Shown: positions 47,610-55,124 of the stretch, piece after piece
Layout of the letters: each line of letters begins with the position of its first letter
How positions within the stretch are numbered: position 1 is the first letter of the stretch
Origin: Bacteroidota bacterium
GTDB taxonomy: Bacteria > Bacteroidota > Bacteroidia > J057 > JADKCL01
Assembly (NCBI GenBank): GCA_016718825.1
Contig: JADKCL010000016.1
Coordinates: 1-64,000 of the forward strand
Reading direction: 5' to 3'
DNA: 64,000 nucleotides
Notes under the pieces: generated by a model
Told to the model about the DNA's origin: nothing
Databases searched by the model: none
What the model saw: the letters and a program-made list of their open reading frames with translations, nothing else
Translations under genes and position numbers: made by a program

Positions 47610-47718
47610 GGATGTAAACGGATTGGGTAAGCGAAAACGGTTTGGAGAAGGCGCAGGTTGTGGATAAATTTGAAGCAACCACGCGCCGGAGCCCGTGGAG
47701 ATACAAAGGCGTTCAAGC

Positions 47719-47726
47719 TATTTTTG
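47719..47726 (+). promoter_or_regulatory. TATTTTTG promoter box before the truncated ATPase start
   Basis: Exact match, 23 nt before ATG 47750. It shows that a real gene begins here although its body is missing. Confidence 0.5.
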
Positions 47727-47749
47727 CATCAGAAGTTAGGAAGCGAAGC

Positions 47750-47963
<214 letters not shown>

Positions 47964-48003
47964 ATCAGTCTCAAGATTCATGAATCCAAATTCAAATTTA
48001 CGC

Positions 48004-50814
48004 ATGAAGACACCCGCAAAGCTGCGGCAGCTGCTCCTTTTGCTGCTGCTCGTGATCACGGTCACACCCCTTGCCCCGGCCCAATCGGCAACGAAGTTGC
48101 CCTTTGACCCGGATGTGCGCACCGGCAAGTTGCCCAACGGCATGACCTATTACATTCGCAAGAATGCCGAACCCGCCAACCGTGCCGAATTCCGGCTCGC
48201 GGTCAACGCTGGCTCCGTTCTCGAAAACGATGCGCAGCAAGGTCTCGCCCACTTTTGCGAGCACATGGCTTTCAACGGCACCGCGCATTTCAAAAAAAGT
48301 GAATTGGTCGATGCACTTGAAGGCATGGGCGTGAAATTCGGGCCGCACTTGAACGCCTACACGTCCTTTGACGAGACGGTGTACATGCTGCAAGTGCCGA
48401 CCGACAAACAGGAATTAACGGACAAGGCGCTGCTCGTGCTCGAAGATTGGGCACAAGCATTGAGCTTTGACAACACGGAAATCGACAAGGAGCGCGGCGT
48501 GGTGCTCGAGGAATGGCGTTTGCGCAGTGGGGCCATGACCCGCATCATCCAGGAAACGATGCCGGTGATTACCAACGGTTCGCAGTATGCAAAACGCTTG
48601 CCGATCGGGTTGCCTGATGTCCTCAAAAACTTCAAATACGACGTCCTGAAGGACTTTTACAAGAAATGGTACCGCCCCGACCTGATGGCGGTGATCGCTG
48701 TCGGCGACTTTGACCTCGACAAAATGACCGAGCAGATCAAAACCAGATTCGGAGCTGTGCCTGCAAAACCCAATGCCGGCGAACGCCCGCTGTTCCCTGT
48801 TCCCGACCATGAAGACACAAAAATCAAGGTGGTCAACGATCCCGAATCGCAATTCACCTTGTTGCAGATCATGTTCAAGCACGACAATGTCCCTTATCAG
48901 ACCGATGCCGATTTCCGCAACGACTTGGTATCGCAGTTGGGTGCTGCGATGCTCACCGGCCGATTGGACGAGTTGAAGCAAACGGGGCAACTTTCGACCT
49001 TGTTCAACATCGTCTATGATGGTGGCATCCAAGGAATTCGTGCAAAAAGCGCCATGAACATCATGGGAATCCTCAATGCCGAAGGTGCCAAAAAAGGAAC
49101 CGAAATCATCCTTACGGAGATCGAGCGTGCGCGTCGCCATGGCTTCATTTCAACGGAATTTGAACGTCAAAAGGCCAAAATGGTCAAGGATGCCGAAAAC
49201 CAATTCAACGAGCGCCAAAAGACCCCAAGCGACCAACTCGCCATGCAGTATGTCGATTGTTTCCTCGAAGCTGAGCCGACAGTCGGACCGGCTAAGAACC
49301 TCGATTTGATCAAATCCTTTCTTCCAGGAATCACTTTGGACGAGGTGAATGCCAAATTCAAATCCTTGTTGCAACAACGCAATGCCGTTGTTGTGCTCGC
49401 CGGAGCGGAAAAGGAAGGCGCAAAATTCCCTACCGAAGCTGAAATCCAAGCAAAGATCACGGCGTTGAGTTCGGAGAATGTCGAAGCCTACAAAGAATTG
49501 GTGGATGACCGTCCGCTGATTCCAACACAACCCGTTGCCGGAAAAGTGGCCTCGGAAACAAAGGATGCCAAATGGGGCATTACCGAATGGAAGTTGAGCA
49601 ATGGCGCCAAAGTGATCCTGAAGCCGACCAAATTCAAAGACGACGAATTGATCATGGAGGCATTCAGCTTGGGTGGAACTTCGAAATTCAGCGATGCAGA
49701 CTACAACAAAAGCTGGGCTTGCGCGCAATTGATCGGCCAAAGCGGTGTGGGACAATTCAAGGAATCGGTGTTGCAAAAGAAGCTCGCCGACAAGTCGGTG
49801 CAGATCTTCCCTTATGTCAACGACTATGAGGAGGGCATTTCTGCGTACTCGTCGGTCAAAGATGCCGAAACGATGCTGCAATTGTTTTACCTCTACTTCA
49901 CCGCACCACGTCAAGACAGCGAAGCATTTGCAGCGTTCAAGGAGACCATGAAAGGCATGGTGGGTTTCAGCAATGGTCCTGAAGGTCAATTCCGTGACTC
50001 GGTTGCTGTGACCATGGCGCAGCATCACCTTCGCCGTCGCCCGCTCACAGAAGCGCGTGTGAACGCCCTCGATCTCCAAAAGAGCGTGATGAACTACAAG
50101 GATCGCTTCCTGGAGGCGAGCGATTTCACGTTTGTGCTCGTCGGCAACTTTGATCCCGAACAGATCAAACCTTGGGTGGAGAAGTACATCGGAGGCTTGC
50201 CCGGCATGAACCGCAAGGAAAAGTACAAGGATCTCGGCATCGAGGCCCCTGCCGGCATCACCAAAAAAGTGGTGAAGGCTGGAACCGATCCCAAAAGCAT
50301 GGTCAGCATCAGCATTCCCGGCCCGCTGGAATATTCCGAGCAAAACATTTACGAGATGAATGCGATGCTGTCGGTGTTGCGCATCATGCTGCGCGAGAAC
50401 ATGCGCGAGGAAAAAGGCGGCGTCTATGGCGTAGGTGCCAACGCACGCGCTGCAAGTTATCCGCGTCAGGGCTACCGTGTCGACATCAACTTTGGATGTG
50501 CCCCTGAGCGCGTCGACGAATTGATCGGTGCCGTCTGGACCGAAGTCAAGAAGCTGAAAGCGGAAGGCGCGAGCGAAAAGAACCTGCAAAAGGTGCAGGA
50601 AATCGACCGCCGTTCACGTGAAACCGACTTGCAAAACAATGAATGGTGGCAGCAAACCATTCGGCACATGCAACTCGACGGCATCCCGATGTCCGATCTC
50701 GACAAGTACAACAGCTGGGTCGATGGCCTCACCGGCGCCAAAATCGCCGAGTTGGCAAAGAAATACCTGAATGAGGAACACTATATACAAGTAGTGTTGT
50801 ATCCGGAGAAGTAA
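48004..50814 (+). CDS. Secreted M16 family zinc metallopeptidase (insulinase/pitrilysin type)
   Basis: The 936-residue protein has a signal peptide (RQLLLLLLLVITVTPLAPAQ) and two M16 repeats. The first (about residues 40-440) has the inverted zinc motif HFCEH (H83, E86, H87) and the downstream Glu in DKERGVVLEEWRL. The second (about 540-930) lacks the zinc motif and should be the inactive half that closes the chamber; it includes the EKGGVYGVGANA segment that helps bind substrate. It should degrade peptides in the periplasm. The ATG at 48004 is preferred to 47941 for the signal peptide and because 47961-47963 appears to be the end of the previous gene. Confidence 0.92.
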   Translation: MKTPAKLRQLLLLLLLVITVTPLAPAQSATKLPFDPDVRTGKLPNGMTYYIRKNAEPANRAEFRLAVNAGSVLENDAQQGLAHFCEHMAFNGTAHFKKSELVDALEGMGVKFGPHLNAYTSFDETVYMLQVPTDKQELTDKALLVLEDWAQALSFDNTEIDKERGVVLEEWRLRSGAMTRIIQETMPVITNGSQYAKRLPIGLPDVLKNFKYDVLKDFYKKWYRPDLMAVIAVGDFDLDKMTEQIKTRFGAVPAKPNAGERPLFPVPDHEDTKIKVVNDPESQFTLLQIMFKHDNVPYQTDADFRNDLVSQLGAAMLTGRLDELKQTGQLSTLFNIVYDGGIQGIRAKSAMNIMGILNAEGAKKGTEIILTEIERARRHGFISTEFERQKAKMVKDAENQFNERQKTPSDQLAMQYVDCFLEAEPTVGPAKNLDLIKSFLPGITLDEVNAKFKSLLQQRNAVVVLAGAEKEGAKFPTEAEIQAKITALSSENVEAYKELVDDRPLIPTQPVAGKVASETKDAKWGITEWKLSNGAKVILKPTKFKDDELIMEAFSLGGTSKFSDADYNKSWACAQLIGQSGVGQFKESVLQKKLADKSVQIFPYVNDYEEGISAYSSVKDAETMLQLFYLYFTAPRQDSEAFAAFKETMKGMVGFSNGPEGQFRDSVAVTMAQHHLRRRPLTEARVNALDLQKSVMNYKDRFLEASDFTFVLVGNFDPEQIKPWVEKYIGGLPGMNRKEKYKDLGIEAPAGITKKVVKAGTDPKSMVSISIPGPLEYSEQNIYEMNAMLSVLRIMLRENMREEKGGVYGVGANARAASYPRQGYRVDINFGCAPERVDELIGAVWTEVKKLKAEGASEKNLQKVQEIDRRSRETDLQNNEWWQQTIRHMQLDGIPMSDLDKYNSWVDGLTGAKIAELAKKYLNEEHYIQVVLYPEK

Positions 50815-50847
50815 GCATGGCTAATTAGCGAAGGGGGATTAGTAAAA

Positions 50848-50924
50848 GGGCGCTCAAACAATGCGGTCGCCCACAAAATGCGAGAGGGGGCGCTCACACA
50901 ATGCGGTGTGAGCGCCCCCTTTCG
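50848..50924. repeat. Two related stem-loops, 20-bp direct repeat, possible terminator
   Basis: The 20-mers starting at 50848 and 50888 differ at one base and are 40 bp apart. The first folds as gggcg ... cgccc. The second forms a 19-bp stem (50881-50924) with one G-T pair and a 6-nt loop aatgcg. It lies between two convergent genes (M16 peptidase and rhomboid). There is no long T tract after it, so it may act as an RNA-stabilising hairpin, a bidirectional terminator or an interspersed repeat. Confidence 0.75.
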
Positions 50925-50973
50925 CTATGTCAACCCCGCCTGTACTGCTTCCTCCAACTGAAACTAAAACTCC

Positions 50974-51939
50974 TCAGTCCCTTGGGGCTCTGCCCCCACT
51001 GAGGTTGTCGGATTTCCCAAGATAGGCTGCCAATTCGTCGAGGCGCGCCCGTTCGGTCATCGTGAGCCCATGGATGCCCTTCTTGGCAACCTTGTCGAGC
51101 AAGGCATCCATTTCCGCTTGAAGTTTGGCTTTCATGTTGATTTCCAAGCCGTCTTGTTTCACTCTTTTTTCGGTGGGTTGGTTGCGCGAGTCGACGCGGG
51201 TCGTTGGTTTCTTTCTTTTTTTACTGAATCCCCAATTGATGTTTTTGAGAACTGCCATCGGATTTACACCCAATGAGGGGTTGTGATAAAACAAATATAT
51301 CAGAAGCAAAGTGGGTAGAACAAGCGATGTGAAGAGCAACCAATGCTCGATTGCTATGCTCGGAAAGAAAATGCCACAGATCAGCAACCCAACAAGGGCA
51401 CCTCCCAAATGCGCGTCATGGCCAATATTCCCAATACCAGTGCGAATCCCAAAAAGCGAAAAAAGCACAAAGAGTACACCATAAAGCCAGAAAGGCATTG
51501 GTATGATCAGGAAGAGTAGAATATACTGGTAGGGCATCAGCAAAACCAAGGCAAAAACCACCCCAGATATGGCTCCTGATGCTCCCACAGCCGTGTAATC
51601 GGGATGGTTCCGGTGCATCATGAGAGAAAGAATGTCACCACCAAGCATGGACCCAAAATAGATCAATACGTAAATAAGAGATCCAATAGGTCCATATTTA
51701 TGGGCGAAAATTTGCTCCAACACACTGCCTAAGTAATAAAGGGTGAGCAGGTTCATTACAATATGTGTCAAGCTCACATGAAGGAATCCGCTAGAGATCA
51801 CGCGGTAATACTCCTTGCGAATCAGAATCTTCTCGACCCAAAACATGTACTTTTCCATCCAACCGGCGCGCTGGAATCCGAAGTAGGAGAATATCACATT
51901 CGCTACCATCAAAATCACTGTAATCGGATATTCTCTCAT
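50974..51939 (-). CDS. Rhomboid family intramembrane serine protease with C-terminal DUF6576-like tail
   Basis: Cleaves membrane proteins within the bilayer. The catalytic serine is S121 (VGASGAISG) and the histidine H177 (NIGHDAHLGG). The conserved HVSLTHIVMN (H54, H59, N63) is also present, so the active site is complete. About six membrane segments span residues 8-215. A cytoplasmic basic linker (KKRKKPTTR) follows. A short helical tail (LDKVAKKGIHGLTMTERARLD) resembles DUF6576, which is common in Bacteroidota rhomboids. The start at 51939 is preferred to 52002 because it opens directly into the first membrane segment. Confidence 0.9.
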   Translation of the reverse strand: MREYPITVILMVANVIFSYFGFQRAGWMEKYMFWVEKILIRKEYYRVISSGFLHVSLTHIVMNLLTLYYLGSVLEQIFAHKYGPIGSLIYVLIYFGSMLGGDILSLMMHRNHPDYTAVGASGAISGVVFALVLLMPYQYILLFLIIPMPFWLYGVLFVLFSLFGIRTGIGNIGHDAHLGGALVGLLICGIFFPSIAIEHWLLFTSLVLPTLLLIYLFYHNPSLGVNPMAVLKNINWGFSKKRKKPTTRVDSRNQPTEKRVKQDGLEINMKAKLQAEMDALLDKVAKKGIHGLTMTERARLDELAAYLGKSDNLSGGRAPRD

Positions 51940-52034
51940 GTTGCAATGCCTGGTTTCAAGTCCAAATCTCAAACATCCCACCCAAAAAATCAAATTGTGC
52001 AAAACTCAATTTCTATGGAATCCCACATCGAACT

Positions 52035-52042
52035 TATCTTTG
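52035..52042 (+). promoter_or_regulatory. TATCTTTG promoter box before the DUF4494 gene
   Basis: Exact match, 25 nt before ATG 52068, between two divergent genes. Confidence 0.5.
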
Positions 52043-52067
52043 CCCTCCTCATTAAATTCTTTGGACA

Positions 52068-52634
52068 ATGTCAGAGTGGTTCCATACTAAAGTGAAATTT
52101 CTGCGTCAGATGGACAATGGTCTCATCAAGCAGATTACCGAGCAGTACCTCGTGGATGCCATGAGCTTCACGGAGACGGAGGCGCGGGTGATGAAAGAAG
52201 TCGGCGAAGGCATGCGTGAAGTGACGATGATGAGTGTCGCACGCAGTCCGATCAAAGAGGTGGTTTTCTATGGAGACACGGACCTGTGGTTCAAGACCAA
52301 GGTCACCTACAGCCTGATGGACGAGGAAACCGAAAAGGAAAAGAAAATCACGACCTACTTCCTCGTCAATGCCAATGACGTGAAGGAGGCCTACGAACGT
52401 ACGGAAGAGCACCTGAAGGAGATGCTTGTACCTTTCCAGATTCCGAAAATCGAGGAAAGTCCGATCATCGACGTGTATCAATACGAGAAGCCGGTCGGCC
52501 CAGGATTGCGCAAAGCAACGGCTGAAGAATCCGCCGCTGCACGCGAGGAGGAAATCTCCGTTCCAAAAATCAAGCCAAGAGAAGTCCCCTTCGAAAGCTC
52601 GTTTGAGGTCCCCAAATCGGAAGAAGAGGAATAA
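52068..52634 (+). CDS. DUF4494 domain-containing protein
   Basis: The 188-residue protein opens with MSEWFHTKVKFLRQMDNGLIKQ and continues YLVDAMSFTETEARVMKE, FYGDTDLWFKTKVTYSL and KKITTYFLVNANDVKEAYE. This is the DUF4494 core (residues 1-140), conserved in Bacteroidota and of unknown function. A charged tail follows (KPREVPFESSFEVPKSEEEE). It has no signal peptide and is probably cytoplasmic. It has its own promoter and is followed by a long inverted repeat, so it is probably a separate unit from the kinase gene. Confidence 0.88.
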   Translation: MSEWFHTKVKFLRQMDNGLIKQITEQYLVDAMSFTETEARVMKEVGEGMREVTMMSVARSPIKEVVFYGDTDLWFKTKVTYSLMDEETEKEKKITTYFLVNANDVKEAYERTEEHLKEMLVPFQIPKIEESPIIDVYQYEKPVGPGLRKATAEESAAAREEEISVPKIKPREVPFESSFEVPKSEEEE

Positions 52635-52650
52635 CAACGTTTTTGTGTGA

Positions 52651-52695
52651 TGAGAAATGAGAAATGTTGCCAAGGTGCATTTCTCATTTCTCATT
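52651..52695. repeat. Perfect 17-bp inverted repeat, AT-rich, between DUF4494 and kinase genes
   Basis: The arms atgagaaatgagaaatg (52651-52667) and catttctcatttctcat (52679-52695) are exact complements with an 11-nt loop. It begins 17 bases after a stop codon and is preceded by a T5 run. It may be a terminator or a member of an interspersed family, since the gaga(a)at unit recalls the tandem repeat at 25626. Confidence 0.85.
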
Positions 52696-52771
52696 TCTAA
52701 TTCCTAGCCCCCCGTTAAAAATACTTAAGCCTTTCCTACCACTGGGCTGGTTTCCCGTACTTTGCTGGGAA

Positions 52772-54331
52772 ATGAAAAAAGCCCACATCCGGATTTTGGT
52801 GGTTGTGATGTCCGTTGCGCTTTTGGCGCTTCTGGCGGTGCAATGGTTTTGGGTGCAGAATGCAGTTGCGCTTCGCGAGAAACAATTCCGCTACAAAGTC
52901 AGGTCGGCGATGGAGGCGGTGGTCGAGCGCTTACAGGAACGTGAAATTTCCATGGCACTCAATAGCAGCAATCTCATTGGGCTGCCGATTTTCCATTTCC
53001 CTCCGCGCGAGCCGATTTGTTGTCCTACGCCACACAAACCCAGAACATTATCCGAAGGATTGCTGAAACTGACGACGGACTCCATGCCCACGCATTTTAT
53101 GCAGCAGGAAGTGAGTACAGGGAGGATGGTGAATGGGAAATGGGTTGAGCAAAAGTCTGTACAAACTACCGTAAGTCAAGGCGATACGCAGGTTGTCGTC
53201 AAGCATGGCCTCAGCGATCGTGAAGGACACGAATACATCAACAATGTGATCCACAGACTACTTCAAGGTGGCTTGCCCATCCACCAACGGTTGGAGCCCT
53301 CCGTGGTCGACAGCTTGTTGAAGGAAGAGTTGCTCCGCCGCGAAATCGAGGATCCTTTCGTTTACAACATCACGCAGCAAGGGCTGCTGTCAAGCTTCCT
53401 TCAACCGCTCGAACCCAGCTCCGCGATCGACAATGAGCAAGAATTTTTCCGTGTTCAGCTGTTTCCGCATGACATCCGACCATCGGAGCATTTTCTCGAA
53501 TTGCAGTTCCCCAATCGTCAAGGCACGACTTTGCGCGCCATGGGCCTGGTTTTGCCGACATCCGGTGTGTTGGTGGTCATCGTCATGGGTTGTTTCGGGA
53601 TAGCGCTGATTGCTTTCAGACGGCAGCAAAAACTGTCAGATCTCAAAACCGACTTCATCAACAACATGACCCACGAACTCAAGACACCGATTTCGACCAT
53701 TTCCTTGGCTTTGGAAGTCTTGAGTGATCCGCAAATGCAGACCAAGGAACGTATTGGGCTCTATACCAAGGTCATCGGACAGGAAAATGACCGGCTCAAA
53801 ACCCAGGTCGACCGTGTATTGCAAGCAGCGGCCATGGAACGCGGCGAGCTCAAGCTCGATTTGGTGCAAGTCGACTTGGATCAGTTGATCCAAGAGCAAA
53901 TTGAACGCATCCGGTTGCATGTCGAGAACCGAGGCGGCACGATCCATTATCGATCTGAAGCCACGAACATGGGCATTCAAGCGGATGAAGTGCATTTGGG
54001 AGGCGTCATTTTTAACCTTCTGGACAATGCCAATAAGTATTCGCCAGAGAAACCGCAGATTTCCGTCAGGGCCTACAACGTGCTGGGGGGAATCGAAATC
54101 GAGGTCCAAGACTTGGGAATTGGCATCAGTTCGGATTCCCAACGCAAGGTTTTTGATAAATTCTACCGTGTTCCCACGGGTAACGTCCATGATGTCAAGG
54201 GCTTCGGAATCGGCTTGAGCTATGCCCTGTCGATGGCCAAAGCCCACGGCGGAGACATTCGCTTGCGGAGCGAAGTCGGCCGCGGTTCTACATTCACCCT
54301 CTTCCTCCCACAAAAAACAGCGATTGCATGA
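52772..54331 (+). CDS. Sensor histidine kinase
   Basis: The 519-residue membrane kinase probably senses an extracytoplasmic signal. The first membrane segment is at residues 8-28 (ILVVVMSVALLALLAVQW). A periplasmic domain of about 230 residues follows, with no named fold. The second membrane segment is near 262-282 (GVLVVIVMGCFGIALIAF). The HisKA domain carries H301 in INNMTHELKTPIST. The HATPase has N (NLLDNANKYS), G1 (VQDLGIGIS), F and G2 (FGIGLSYALSMAKAHGGDI) boxes. The start at 52772 is preferred to 52664, which adds 36 foreign residues. The last four bases overlap the response-regulator ATG, so the pair is translationally coupled. Confidence 0.93.
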   Translation: MKKAHIRILVVVMSVALLALLAVQWFWVQNAVALREKQFRYKVRSAMEAVVERLQEREISMALNSSNLIGLPIFHFPPREPICCPTPHKPRTLSEGLLKLTTDSMPTHFMQQEVSTGRMVNGKWVEQKSVQTTVSQGDTQVVVKHGLSDREGHEYINNVIHRLLQGGLPIHQRLEPSVVDSLLKEELLRREIEDPFVYNITQQGLLSSFLQPLEPSSAIDNEQEFFRVQLFPHDIRPSEHFLELQFPNRQGTTLRAMGLVLPTSGVLVVIVMGCFGIALIAFRRQQKLSDLKTDFINNMTHELKTPISTISLALEVLSDPQMQTKERIGLYTKVIGQENDRLKTQVDRVLQAAAMERGELKLDLVQVDLDQLIQEQIERIRLHVENRGGTIHYRSEATNMGIQADEVHLGGVIFNLLDNANKYSPEKPQISVRAYNVLGGIEIEVQDLGIGISSDSQRKVFDKFYRVPTGNVHDVKGFGIGLSYALSMAKAHGGDIRLRSEVGRGSTFTLFLPQKTAIA

Positions 54332-55026
54332 CCCTTCCCCGCCTTTTGCTCGTCGAAGACGATCCCAACCTCGGAGAAATCCTTGCCGAGTTCCTTACTG
54401 TGAAAGGAAACGAAGTGACGCGCGCCACCGACGGTGAGGCCGGCCTGCAAGCATGGAAAAACGGAAAATTCGACCTCTGCATTCTCGATGTGATGCTTCC
54501 CAAAAAGGACGGATTTGATCTGGCAAGGGACATTCGCAAGGTCGATCAGCAAATTCCCATTCTCTTTCTCACAGCCAAAAACATGCTCGAGGCAAAGGCG
54601 GAAGGGTTTGGACTTGGGGGCGACGACTACCTTACCAAGCCTTTCAGCGTCGAGGAATTATTACTGCGAATCAAAGCACTTTTGCGCCGCTCCTCCCCTA
54701 CCCATACGACCACGGTGACTTCTGAAAAAGAAACCTTTAAGCTCGGAAACTTCGAGTTTGACTTCACCTACCGGGAACTCAAAATCGGGAAGGAAGTCAA
54801 GCGAATTACGAGCCGGGAAGCCGACCTTTTGCGTTTGCTTTGCCTTCATCAGAATCAGATCTTGAAGCGGGAAGATGCCCTCAAGCAGATTTGGGGCGAC
54901 GACAGCTATTTCAATGCAAGGAGCATGGACGTATTTATCACGAAGCTCCGCAAATACCTGAAGGACGATCCCAAAATCGAAATCATGAACGTTCACGGGA
55001 CGGGCTACAAATTGCTCGTCGGTTAA
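54328..55026 (+). CDS. OmpR/PhoB-type response regulator
   Basis: Pairs with the histidine kinase immediately upstream. The 232-residue protein has a receiver domain (residues 4-118) with the acidic pair in LLLVEDDPNL, the phospho-acceptor D54 (LCILDVMLPKKDG) and the conserved Lys in DDYLTKPFS. The winged-helix DNA-binding domain (about 135-230) includes ITSREADLLRLLCLHQNQ and RSMDVFITKLRKYL, ending in VHGTGYKLLV. All key residues are present. The target genes are unknown; the M4 peptidase gene converges on it from the other side. Confidence 0.95.
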   Translation: MTLPRLLLVEDDPNLGEILAEFLTVKGNEVTRATDGEAGLQAWKNGKFDLCILDVMLPKKDGFDLARDIRKVDQQIPILFLTAKNMLEAKAEGFGLGGDDYLTKPFSVEELLLRIKALLRRSSPTHTTTVTSEKETFKLGNFEFDFTYRELKIGKEVKRITSREADLLRLLCLHQNQILKREDALKQIWGDDSYFNARSMDVFITKLRKYLKDDPKIEIMNVHGTGYKLLVG

Positions 55027-55083
55027 GATTCTATCCGCGATTTTGTGATCGCGCCCTTGACCAAAGGGATTAAAAATGAGAAA

Positions 55084-55100
55084 CCCTCCGCGAGGGAGGG
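55084..55100. terminator. Short hairpin between convergent regulator and M4 peptidase genes
   Basis: A perfect 6-bp stem (ccctcc / ggaggg) with a 5-nt loop, 57 bases after the regulator stop and 24 before the peptidase stop. There is no clear T tract, so terminator activity is uncertain. Confidence 0.45.
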
Positions 55101-55124
55101 CTTCCTGTACAAAAGTTGAATGCC

